Assembly (NCBI GenBank): GCA_021613375.1
Contig: CM038726.1
Span: 12,470,253 to 12,534,252, forward strand
Reading direction: 5' to 3'
DNA from: Megaleporinus macrocephalus
Taxonomy: Eukaryota; Chordata; Actinopteri; Characiformes; Anostomidae
Length of the DNA stretch: 64,000 nucleotides
Part shown: one piece after another, positions 24,801 through 35,000 of the stretch
Position numbering within the stretch: the stretch's first letter is position 1
How the letters are laid out: every line of letters starts with the position of its first letter
Position numbers and translations under genes: made by a program
The notes under the pieces: model-generated
Seen by the model: only the letters and a program-made list of their open reading frames with translations
Database searches by the model: none
Told to the model about the DNA's origin: nothing

Positions 24801-26979
24801 AATGAACACTGTGATTGAATAGCAGTGTACCTGAAGCAAAAGTATGAAACTTAAATTAGAATTTGCTGAACGCTTGTTTTAAACTAAGGAGGGAAAATGA
24901 ATGTTTCGGTATGTAACCCAGCTGATTCCAGTGCATGTGCGTTCTTTCTTTCTGAATTTTTGTCTACCATCACTGGCAGCATGATGGCAGCAGAGTTTTA
25001 AAGCCTCAGCATTTCTGATATGAGGCCAGAATCTCATTAATGCCTCCGGCCCTTTTTCAGAAGCAAACCTAGATGTCACTAGAGCATTGTTTTCATTAAC
25101 ATGTCAGACCTGTAATGAAGCCTGAATATTGATGGAGCCAAGCAGTCGCTGTCCTTGCATGGCAAAGGGCCAGCGTGGAAATTATAATAATGGTTCTAAT
25201 ACATTAGCTTCTAGCGCAAGGCGCTGGGGGACCACTGTGTTGGGGGCCGCAGTGAATTGCTCTGGGGCTTGCCACAATAGCAAGCAGTTTGGAAGTTTAA
25301 TTGCTGTCGTATCTTACACTGGCACTGCTTGTGCTCCTGCAGGCTATGCCAACGAGGTGGGGGAGGCGTTCCGCGCTTTGGTGCCCGTCAGCATGGTGTG
25401 GGCCAGCTACGCGGTCGCCACGGCGTACGTGTCGGCAGATGCGGTGGACAAAGGGAAGAAGGCAGCTGTGGTGAGTTTTGTTTTTCGGCCTGTAAAAGGC
25501 CTGAGGAATTCAAAGTTTGGGACACTTTGCAACCTTTTAAATCATTCTGTTGTTACAGTATAGTTTAATTAAGTAATAGAAAAAAGCCTTGCACATGTAT
25601 AAAACTTTGAATTAAATTAAAGAGTTTTAGAACTAGTATTAGAACCAGTACTAGTAACTTTCTGCTGTGTTTAGGCTCATGGCGACAACCCAGGGAAGAC
25701 TAGCCGGATAGCTGTGGCGGTCGTGGACACGTTTGTGTGGCAGGCTTTGGCATCCGTGGCCATTCCAGGATTCACCATCAACCGTGTGTGTGCCGCTTCT
25801 CTGTATCTGCTGGGCAAGACCACAAGGTGGCCTTTACCTGTGCGCAAATGGACCACCACAGCCATCGGCCTTTCTACTATTCCTTTCATTATTACACCCA
25901 TCGACAGGTGAATTGAAGCTAAAATGATAACTTTTTTGGATTAGATTTATATAAATTAACTATAATATAAATGTGGTACATTTCATGTAGGTTTATGCAC
26001 CAAAACCAGTCAGAAGTTTTAATATTTTCATTTGACCATTATCCCAGAGAATTGGAACTGTTTGTATTAATGTCTCTAGGAGTGATTACTCGGATTGGCT
26101 GTTTTGTATTCCTCATCCAAAATGCAGTTCAGCAGGCAGTATATATTTCAAACAGCATGGATGTCAGTTTAATGTCATTTGAAGCAAACCTCCAATTTTG
26201 AGAATAAAACATTACTTATTACTAGTTATCAGCCAAGAATGCTCAGGACGTGCTGGGCTGAAAATAAAGCCAAACAATGTGAAAAGAAATTATTTGTATT
26301 TTCTTTTTACTAAAATGAGAAAAATAAATCATCATCAAAAATAATGCAAACAAATCCAGTACCTCGAAAATATGATGTTTACAGGACAGGGCAAACAACA
26401 TTCCATACTTACCATGTAAGTTAATGTAAAGAGATTTTACTTAAAGCAATTCTGGAGCATTTGTGTTCATCCAATCACACTGCGGTGCTTATATAAAAAA
26501 GTAAAAAATGTAAAATACAAATACATGTTTTTCTTTGGATAGCAATGCTATGTTAGCTACAGTAGGGCTGGCTATATGGACCAAACTCATATCTTAGTAT
26601 TTTTACATATGTTAAACCCACATTTCAATCTCCACTTCACATGACTGAGTACGGCTAAACTGATCTGAGCTGAATAGTCAGACATCATAAATCAATGAAC
26701 TCATTTTGCAGCCCAGTATATAGACTGGTAGGCGGGAGAGTGAATGGTGTGTTTTTTTGTGGTGTAAATGTACCACATTAAACTTAATTAACAAAAATCC
26801 CTATTCCATGATATGGGCTCTTTTCTTTACTGATGGTATGTCTTTGGCGTCAATGATTAGTTTCTTCATTGCTGACACAATCTCTGGTGTGTGTTTGTTT
26901 GTTTGTATGTAGGTCTGTAGACTTCCTGTTGGACTCCAGCCTGCGTAAGGTGTACGGAGGAGGAGAAAAGCACGAGTGA
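18351..26979 (+). CDS. mtfp1: mtfp1: mitochondrial fission process protein 1, complete, 4 exons
   Basis: Inner mitochondrial membrane protein (MTP18) that promotes mitochondrial fission in the DRP1-dependent route. Exons 18351-18420, 25343-25470, 25675-25907 and 26913-26979 join in frame to 498 bases, 165 residues; the human protein has 166. Seen in the translation: YRDTWVRFLGYANEVGEAFR across exons 1-2; a first hydrophobic segment with VPVSMVWASYAVATAYV; DAVDKGKKA; the signature VAVVDTFVWQALASVAIPGF and TINRVCAASLYLLG; TRWPLPVRKWTTTAIG; IDRSVDFLLDSSLRKVY at the end. No cleavable presequence is obvious, as in the family. All junctions are GT-AG with phases 1, 0 and 2. Divergent from lman2l. 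Only the first 15 residues and last 7 differ strongly from the human protein. Confidence 0.97.
18960..19330 (+). repeat. Dispersed repeat family A, copy 1
   Basis: Shares ordered blocks with 44125-44580 and 57750-58110: 'ctagagaaacct', 'gagtcagaattgtt', 'aaatgtattttaatcca', 'taccatcatcaacat', 'aaaatggctgtatttgtgttg' and a final 'cacctggtt'. Non-coding; probably an old non-autonomous transposon. Confidence 0.5.
19990..20260 (+). repeat. Dispersed fish repeat (family of 11525-11670)
   Basis: Runs from 'caccctgttcttcaggggtc' through 'aggaccaccatagagcaggc' to 'ttcatcagtggtcacagaa', a pattern I know as a common interspersed element in fish. Opposite orientation to the lman2l intron copy. Confidence 0.45.
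20262..20420. repeat. Retroelement tail with GTCAA repeats
   Basis: Begins AGTCAAGTCAAGTC followed by TTTTATTGTCATTCC and a stretch with 'aggagtgaaatttcgttcctcc'. The short GTCAA tandem at its edge resembles the simple-repeat tail of LINE/SINE elements in reverse orientation. A distant relative lies at 56540-56680. Confidence 0.4.
21045..21076. repeat. (CA)n microsatellite
   Basis: About sixteen CA units preceded by a CT-rich and a C-rich stretch (21005-21045). Confidence 0.9.
21806..21832. repeat. (TA)n microsatellite
   Basis: About thirteen TA units followed closely by a T-run at 21838-21852. Confidence 0.9.
22680..22780. repeat. Fragment of the 2060-2420 repeat family
   Basis: 'aaagatgaaagctttaagtgttgttt' and 'ctaccaggcc' correspond to matching words at 2280-2340 and 30080-30135. 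Confidence 0.3.
23773..23845 (-). repeat. L2 3'-tail fragment, reverse orientation
   Basis: AGTCAAGTCAAGTTTATTTG, then the inverse of the GTAAAGCTGCTTTGTGACAA tail seen at 5379-5398 and 30820-30842. A 5'-truncated insertion. Confidence 0.75.
24037..24114. repeat. Palindromic repeat, copy 1
   Basis: TTCCACCTTAAA (24037-24048) and its exact inverse TTTAAGGTGGAA (24103-24114) with a 54-base loop. A second copy with the same arms lies at 49529-49573, so this is a dispersed hairpin element. Confidence 0.6.
25343..25470 (+). CDS. mtfp1: mtfp1 exon 2
   Basis: Residues 24-66, GYANEVGEAFRALVPVSMVW through DAVDKGKKAAV. Acceptor TCCTGCAG at 25335-25342, donor GTG|GTGAGT. Clearly GC-richer than the flanking introns. 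Confidence 0.96.
25675..25907 (+). CDS. mtfp1: mtfp1 exon 3
   Basis: Residues 67-143 plus two bases. Holds the most conserved part, with VVDTFVWQALASVAIPGFTI and RVCAASLYLLG, and TTAIGLSTIPFIITPID, three hydrophobic segments. Acceptor GTTTAG, donor CAG|GTGAAT. Confidence 0.97.
26913..26979 (+). CDS. mtfp1: mtfp1 exon 4 (coding part)
   Basis: Residues 144-165, RSVDFLLDSSLRKVYGGGEK then HE and TGA at 26977-26979. Acceptor TGTATGTAG after a GTTT-rich tract. Confidence 0.95.
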
Positions 26980-28090
26980 GCTCTGTGGCACCAAGCTGAA
27001 GCCTGGTCTCCACGCAGTGGTCCAGATAAACCTCATCAAACTCCCGCAGCAATGGCCACTTATACTATCTCTCCCCCTGATCTCCTTTAATGCACAACCT
27101 CGTTCACTTTCATGTACTGTCAGCCACACGACTCTGATTGTGGCATGTGGTAAAACAGCCAATCAGTGAGAAATTTCATTTACGAGATGTTATATTGCCT
27201 GTTCTCAGGTTTTATGCACCATAAACTTTCCTCTATTTGCCTAAAAGTTGGGAAAAAAACAGATTATAGGGGAAAAAATAAATAAAGGGAAAAAATGGAT
27301 TTCAGCCTAGTAGCGTGAACATGGCCATATATTCATTTGCTATTCCTAATAATGTCTTGGTGCCACAGTTGGGGTGTAATATTTTTAGTTGTGCCTCAAG
27401 TTAACTTTACAATATAGGATAGTTTAGATCGATGTTTCCGCCAGTTAGGGAGAAAATAAAAGGAAAACATAGGCTTTAATACACTATGCAAGTAAAACCA
27501 AAGCCTCAGTTACATCATCTAACATCAGGTTTAGCTGCATAGAGAAAAATGGAGACATACAATAAAGCAGGGAAGAAGGCAGAAGACATGTAACAGATTC
27601 ATTCACCAGGGCTTAATTTCCAGCGAGAACACTGGGAGCGTCCACGTTTGAAGCCATATCTCTATGAGAAGCGCACAAAATTGCCTAACAAAGCAGCAAC
27701 TGTGACGTCAAAAATGGGAAAATATGATGCATGTAGGTAAACTGTATGTGTTTCTTTCAGTCTTTTCTCCAAATATTTACATATTTTATTTTTAAAGTGC
27801 ATGTATCTGTGAATACTAGCTGAAAATCTTTTGTTTACATAAATCTGCTTATTGTTTTTGTTTGTTTGTTTTAAATAATTACATTTTTGGGCATCAGATC
27901 AGTGAGCAGGCATTGTCAGCCAGAGCGGTTTCTATTCTAGCCTTCATTAGCATTCTTTCTTTGAGCATTGTATAGTGTAGTTAGCTGTGCTACAAGTGTT
28001 TTAACTGTTGTTCAATTACTGTAGGGAAATATGTATTTTAAAGGTCAAATCTTTTAACATGTGAAACACTGTACACTGTACTGTAATAAA
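26980..28090 (+). other. mtfp1 3' UTR
   Basis: No coding exon after the TGA. Candidate poly(A) signals AATAAA lie at 27281-27286 and 28085-28090; the second is in a typical context, with a T-rich stretch after it. Confidence 0.55.
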
Positions 28091-28349
28091 ATCTATAAAA
28101 ACACCAAATACTCATGTCCAGCCTTTTTATGTGTTACATTCAAGTAAATGGCGCAATTGGTTACTATGCATTTTTTCATATGCTTGTCAGATTAGTGGTC
28201 GATTAAATCACCACAAGGAGATTAAGTAATCACAAGAAAATGAGTCATTATAGTATAAGAAGCTTCTTGGAGCTGTAATTTATAGAGATGGTAGAAACCA
28301 TCTTTCATTTATTACATTTCAGTCAAGTGGCCATTAGGTACCAATCATC

Positions 28350-29378
28350 CAACTCCGATTCCAAAAATGTTAGGACAGTATGTGAGATGCCAGTAAAATC
28401 AGAAAGCATTGATTTGGCTCTTCTGTTTGACTTGGAAAAAAAGTTGAATACAATATTCTGCCAAAACACAGAATATTTCATGTTTTATTTTATGAACTTT
28501 TTGCTTTTTGATGCAAATTTGCAGATTTGATGCTGCAACATGTTGCAGAACAGTCCTAGGATAATTTTTGTCACCTTTCCTTAACGTTACTGAAGACACA
28601 GTGATTCAGTTTTGAAGGCACAACTTTTTGTTCTGTGCTACAACTGTTATACAAACTCCACAGGGCTTTGTTGTTGTGCTTTGAGCTTAATTAAATCACA
28701 CTTTTCTAAAATGGGAGACAGTTCTGGAATGCAGGCAGGCCAGTCTGCCACCTCACACGCAGCCATGCTGTTGTAACATGCAGAATCTTTTTGGTGTTAT
28801 CTTGTTGAAAGGAGCATAGACATCCCTGAAAAAGCAACACCTTCATATCGTAAATGATCAACTTTACACTGGTAACAATCTCAATGTCTCTGTACTATTT
28901 TGGGCCCAGAGAACAAAACATCCATTATTTATGTAAATAGTTTGAAAAGTAAACTTATCAGACCACAACACATGTTTTCCCTGGACATCAATCCATTTCA
29001 GACGAGCTCACAGAATTTGGAGCTTTTGCGTTGTTGACACATTTCTGCTGGACATAGTACAGTCTTTTAAGTACAGTTTTTTAAGTATTCCTGATCTTGT
29101 TTAGTGATATCCATCACAGAAATATGCCAGTTTTTAATGCAGTGCTGTCGAAGATTCCTGGAATCTTGTGATGATGATATGCATTGTAGAGGGAAGCACC
29201 TGAAATCCTGGCTGAGAAACATTATGGTAAAAAGGTGGCAAGTCTTGACTTATCCTCACACATTCCTGGATGCTCTTTTCAAATCCAGACATGATAACAT
29301 CTTCTGTTTAAGATATTTTTAAACATTGTTCCTAGTCATATTGTTCCTGTCTTAACTTTTTTTGGGATGTAATGTACA
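28350..29378. mobile_element. Decayed DNA transposon with inverted ends
   Basis: About 1 kb bounded by TTCCAAAAATGTTAGGACAG (28359-28378) and the inverse CTGTCTTAACTTTTTTTGGG (29347-29366), an imperfect terminal inverted repeat. The interior has remnants I associate with a common fish DNA transposon, read on the reverse strand, with no open transposase. Confidence 0.55.
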
Positions 29379-29639
29379 TTAAATTAAGAACTAGTGTATA
29401 TTTACAAAAACAACAAGGTTAAAGGTACATATCAAGATAAATTGACACATTACTGGCTTCTGTTTTTATCTGTATTTTATCTACTTTTTTTCAGTAGTTT
29501 TAGTGTGTCCACTCTATACCTCTTTATTTTGGAGGCTGAAAAAAATCTACAAAGTTTCCCATGCTTGAGGTAAACACGGCCAGTGTTCAGAAGAGGTTGT
29601 ATTTTCAGATTTTCATGATCCTAGTAAACCGAAGCACAG

Positions 29640-30235
29640 TCAGTGATATTGAGTTTTTTGTTCCTCTGGATTTCAACTTGTTCTGAGAACACCAACAGCA
29701 TCTCTGTTTGATAAGTACTTCTTAATCTTCTCAGCTGTGTGCTTGAGGTTGTTGTCTTAGAATAAGTTTCTTCCCAGTCAAGGTTTTCCAAAGAGCACTG
29801 AGTGTGGTGTTACCTAATTTTGTTTTCATAGCTTTCATGCAAGCAAAAGCATTTACACATTCTCCTCTGTATTTGACTGATATACATGGTTTAAAGAACA
29901 TTTTGTTATTTCAAGAGACCACAAATTTAAACCATCCATGAAGACTTACTCCAGATCTCTGATTGCAGACAGCTACACATCCTTTTAGAACCATAGCGCT
30001 GAGTCGATAGATGGGCAGAAACACTTGTGAATTGTTTTTTCAGATTTGAAGTAAAAGTGGCCCTTGATTGTTCTCTCTCAAAGATGAAAGATTTAAGTAT
30101 TGTTTGTCACATGGTAGCTGGTTTGGTCGTCTACCTTTCCTTATTCTCTATATCTTTTATGGATGTTTGGAGATCTAGCACTTTGTGTTCTTTGTGCAAG
30201 TTGATTAGTTTTCCTTAGTTCTCTCCTTTTAGTTT
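29640..30235. repeat. Degraded transposon remnant
   Basis: Shares 'ctgagaacaccaacagcatc', 'agctacacatccttt' and 'atgaaagatttaagtattgttt' in the same order with 2095-2340. No coding capacity. Confidence 0.35.
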
Positions 30236-30887
30236 AGGCTGTTATAGTTAGATCTGCCGGAGTCGCCAGCCGCACTCTAAAATTCTGAATATTCATATTC
30301 TCTACAGTCATACTCCTGAGCCCAACTAACTCTTTCTCTTTACTCTTCCTAAGGTAATGACTGTCCTCCTGTCTGTTGAAGGCTGTTGAAGGACTGATCA
30401 TCGGGCCATCACCCCACCATCACCAGCCAGCTCACCTGTCCATTTACTGCTACACCCTCAGTTACATCACTGTGCCATCCAGATGCACCAGCATTGAGAT
30501 AAGATGGGACTGTTTCAGCTCACGCCCACTTTACATAAAGACTCAGTCATAGACTGCCTCAGCCAGAGACTGCCTCAGTCATACACTGCCTCTATCTGTG
30601 CAGCTTCTAAAGCTTTGCTATCCAGATTTCAAACTTACCAATTTCTTTGGTATTTAGTTCAAACTGTAAATACTGTTTGACCAGAGGAGGATGGGTCTCC
30701 CCTTGTGAGTCTGGTTCCTCCCAAGGTTTCTTCCTCCAGTTGAGGGAGGTGTTCTTGCCACTGTTGCCTCTGGCTTGCTCACTGGGGGATATATGTTATA
30801 ACTGTCTGTTTTCAAAACTCTGTAAAGCTGCTTTGAGACAACATCGTTGTAAAAAGCACTATATAAATAAACTTGACTTGACTTGAC
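30236..30887 (+). mobile_element. L2 LINE 3' UTR, 5'-truncated
   Basis: Matches the tail of the lman2l intron LINE (GTTATAGTTAGATCTGCC start, TTTCTTCCTCCAGT, TGCCTCTGGCTTGC, then the GTAAAGCTGCTTTGAGACAA block) and ends in ACTTGACTTGACTTGAC, the tandem tail of the element. Contains about 430 bases missing from the 5205 copy. Confidence 0.8.
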
Positions 30888-32001
30888 AGGCTAAGCTAAT
30901 GCAATAGTTGGTAAATTGATAGTCTGACATTTATTGAATATTGGATTGAAAATGGTACACTGCTTTTTACACTGGTGAAAGAAATTGGTGAAAATTTCAT
31001 TCTTGTATTTTCATCCACAGACCAAACACTTCAAGTCCTGCAGTGTAATGTTTGAAGTAAACGCTCAGTAACATAAACCAGAGTGGGTTTCACTGTGAAA
31101 ATACATGTGGTAAACATTCATTTAATTTAATGGAACCATGGGGCACTAATAGGAAACCACAACACATACATTTATAAAACCAGTAAAGACCATATGTAAC
31201 CAATTTTTCATGAATCGTTGGTATTTACAATCTTTTTATAATTTAGCATATAATTTTATAATGTATTAGGTAATTGTGCATTTAGTAATTTATAAATGTA
31301 ATTTATTTGGATTGTGAAATAATAATGACATTTAATTTGGACAATTATTATTATTGTAAAATAAATAATAATATGAAATAATATGTATCTTTTACTATTA
31401 TTATTAATTATTCTTATTTATTTTACACAAATCATTATTAGGACGTAATAAGTACAATTCCTTATATGATGGTAAATGATTGTGATTTTCTGTGGTGTAC
31501 GTGAGGAATTGTGCAGAGCAGCTCCTACAAACAGTGCAGTGACGTAAACTGCTCGCTGGAGATTTGCGTCATTAAGGCGCCGCCCAGTTCCCCGCTGTCC
31601 AGCGCTCATCAGTAAGATGCACCATTAGCCTCACCTGTTCCCCACTGAGGATCATCTCCACTAGATCCAGTTCATATACATGGTCGGTGAGAGGACTGAC
31701 TTTCAGTTACTGTCTGTGTTCACTGGAATCCAGTTTCCACTCAGAGTAGATTTGGTTCAGCTTGACTGTGTAATCAGAACACTTCTAAATATCTTCACCT
31801 CTTCTTTCTCTGCTCTGTTCAACCTTTTAACACTTCATCCAAGTGATTCCTCCCGAGAAAATAATTGGATGATTAGTAGTCAGTCCTTGGAATCAGTGAT
31901 TGGCTGTTTAAAATAAGTGGGCTCCGCCTCCACAATTACCTTAAGGGGCATATTCAGTGGCTACAGGTTAGGTAGTAGTGCGGCTTGTTCTTTACCTGAA
32001 G
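30888..32001. other. Region upstream of the ZP gene
   Basis: AT-rich to about 31490, then a short CpG-bearing patch (31545-31605) with TGCGTCATTA and GGCGCCGCCC words. No exon seen. The transcription start of the ZP gene is probably within 31960-32000, but no clear TATA box was found. Confidence 0.4.
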
Positions 32002-32062
32002 ATGACTGTAACACAGCTGGGTGCTCTGCTCCTGTTTTTTGTGGCTGCCACCTTCCAAAACG
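32002..32062 (+). CDS. ZP gene exon 1: signal peptide
   Basis: Residues 1-20 plus one base. ATG at 32002 opens MTVTQLGALLLFFVAATFQN, a secretory signal. Donor AACG|GTATGC. The phase matches exon 2 exactly, supporting this start. Confidence 0.88.
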
Positions 32063-35000
32063 GTATGCTTGTGAAGCTGTGTTGCTGAAATAGTCTCCTA
32101 TAATTGAAAAAAAGAGTTGGATAATTTCATAAGTGAACTAATCATACATGTAAAACAAGTTGAAGTGTCAGCTGTGAAGCCATATGCTGTGTTTTACTGC
32201 CAGACTTCTTCAGAGTACCGTGAGATGATTAAAGCTGTCTAACTGAATGTTAATTTGTGAGGAAATGTGTATTTCTGTCTCACAGATGTAGTAATAGACT
32301 GTAAAGCTGATTCAGTCACTGTTAAATGGAGGCCTTTGTTGAGCTGGGCCCGAAAGGTGGACCCTTCTAAGGCTCATCTGGGCAGCTGTCCACCTTCGAG
32401 TTTAAATGAGGACGTGTTGCTGTTCTTCGTTTGGCTAAACGACTGTGGCTTCAAAAGGCAACAGGTATGGTAGCCTAATGCAGTGGTCTCCAACCCTTCA
32501 ATGACCCTACTTCTCCCCAGAGATTAGTTATGGGCTGTAGCCCATCTAGGACTTTTGGAAGAAGTTAATTAGCTGAAATGTGTTATGCAGAATATGTCTG
32601 GATCTGAACTCCATACATAGGTAGATATCCAGCACAAGGGCTAGTAACCACTGGGCTAATGTTCCAACCCTGGACCCCTGCGCTGCACACCTCTCTGTAA
32701 ATCTAGACAGTCCTCATAGCCACAGTTGGTAGGTGTAGGCCCATTCCACATCAGACTCCATATATATACCCCAAAGTTGGCATAGGACAACAAAGCAACA
32801 GCAACATGCCAGAATATGTGGGGAGATGCCCTTCACAAGACGTAAAACTTTCAGCACTCCTTGTTAATGTTCATTTTTAAATGAGGCTGAAATTCATATT
32901 CCATTCACCAGCTTCTTAGTTGAATGTCCTGTTCTCCCTTAAACGCAACTGTGTATAGGTGTCAAAATGTAAATGTGGCACCATTTAACGGAGCAAATTT
33001 CTTTCAGTTTCTAACATTTATTCACATTTTGTTAATTTATAAGTTTTGTTGTGTCAAAGACATCCATGTTGCAGTTTTCCTTGTCCTGTCTTAGAATATC
33101 CTTTTGTACCTGAAGAGGAGATGGTGAGTCACCGTAGTATTACAAAGCGATGAACAGTGGAGGCTGGACAATTCACAAAACAAGCTGACCAATGGGAAGC
33201 AAAAGTTGTTGGTTACTCTGGACATTTCACTCTGGACAGTTTCTTAACCCTTGGAGGCTCAGCATTTGAAGAGAAGTTCATTAGCATCACAACCCCAACC
33301 TAAAATAGCAGCCATGGGTTTTTTTTATTATTATTATTATTATTATTTATTTATTTTTTTTGCCTTTTTATGGTTGAAGCAGATCATGCTTTTGTAATAA
33401 GTTAACAACTTCAGTTTACTTTTTACTGTGGTGTGTTTTTTGTTTTTGTTTTCTACCCAAGATTTAAAAAAAGAAGCTAGTATAGGTAACGTAATATAGG
33501 CCACCAGCATAGCTGACCTAAATAGTCTGAACTAGTGGACACAAAAATGCTTTGAGTATGTTTGACATGGAGACTCATTTTATTTTCCTGCCAGCGTCTA
33601 TTCCAACATGCTTTTTCTATGTGAGTCATTGAGTCATTGTGGTGCCTCACCATCTACCAGATCTCCTCAAATTATTCATTTGCTCTCCACTAAAGGAAAA
33701 AAAATTATTTTAGGGGCAAATCGTAGGGTTATAAGTGGGTGTGTGAAACTGTATGTGGGCTTTTTCACCCCTACAGTTCAGCATGTCTTACTGATGCATC
33801 CACCTTACAGGATTCAGTCAGTGAATTATGCAGAAATTCTAAAAAATTCTCCTTTAATTAGCTGAGCGGTTGGCTCATGCAGGGCAGGAGAACTTTAGAA
33901 CCCGGTCTTGTGTATGGCTACCTATTTCATCCTACTTGTTTGGCTTCTTGAAGGTGAGTGAGGACAAGGTGACCTACACTAACGTGCTGACATATGGACT
34001 CAACCCCGAACTTCCTCCTAAGCCAGTGGAGTGCGTTTATGACATGTGAGTGGTCCTTTTCCCATTTAAAGAATGTCTGCAAAGGATACATGAATTTGTT
34101 TTTATTTCTATATATCATCCAACAGATCTGGAAAGGTGACGACCTCTGAGAAGACCGAGAATGACCATGTCTTCACTATGGAGTTCATGAACAGTGAGTG
34201 AAAGACGACCTGATGCTTACTTTTACTTTACTCCAGCCTCTTTGAAAGTGCTGCAGAACTGTTGGTCTTATTCGAGCTTTCTTGATACAAAAGTATTAAT
34301 ACATATTATTAATTTAATGTCCTATTAAAATGGCCAAGGCAATTCATTTAAATGCAGGAATCTTGTTTGGAAGGGGGAAGCACAGTGTTTCTAAACTAGA
34401 GTAAGAAAGTAGGACTCTGAGCAACTATGCAACCTGGAAGGTCACTGAACACGTCACCAAAAAATAAAAATGCTGCCTTCATACCCTCCTCAAGTTATAA
34501 TTTCTAGTGGGGAAAATTATCAGTAATTCTGATGCCAACATGGTGCAGGGTACCGGATCAATAGATGGTATTTAATTCTTTAACAGTGTTAAACATCATT
34601 AACATCATTTTAATTGGTGTATATTTAACTTGATGTGGAACAAGGCTGTTTCTTTCATCCAGCATTATGGCATCAAAATAGGATTTCCTCCAAGAAGCAG
34701 CTGAAAATGAAGTGTTTGAGTGTTATATGCTCATAAATCTTATTTCACAAGGGGGAAGCATGGTCTTTCAACTAGCAGGTAATGGCAGCAAAGTACTTGG
34801 ATTTTGTCTTTCAGGAGGTGAGATCAATCCTCATTCTTGCTTCAGATCTGAAAAAACATCCATAGGTGTTTGTCCATACTTCTGGAAGATGATACAGAGC
34901 TTTACGCGTGTTTGGCTGGAAAGCTGTTAAGAAAACCTCTACCCCCGAGTCTTTCCTGAAGCAGAAATATACTTAAGTGGGGGAGAATGTATAATATTTG

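Larger units (their letters stand above)
18421..25342 (+). other. mtfp1 intron 1, repeat-rich
   Basis: A 6.9-kb intron. It holds copies of several dispersed repeats (18960-19330, 19990-20420, 22680-22780, 23773-23845, 24037-24114), a CA and a TA microsatellite, and no recognisable second gene. The ORF 25129-25563 is intron read-through around exon 2. Confidence 0.7.

Noticed and set aside
25129..25563. A 144-codon ORF around mtfp1 exon 2 as an independent protein
   Set aside because: Only the part from 25343 to 25470 matches mtfp1. The flanks are intron, with GT-AG signals at both borders, and the exon 1 phase joins exactly at 25343.
31418..31609. Minus-strand 63-codon ORF over the CpG patch upstream of the ZP gene
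   Set aside because: No family feature, and a promoter-like CpG patch is a simpler explanation for the open frame.
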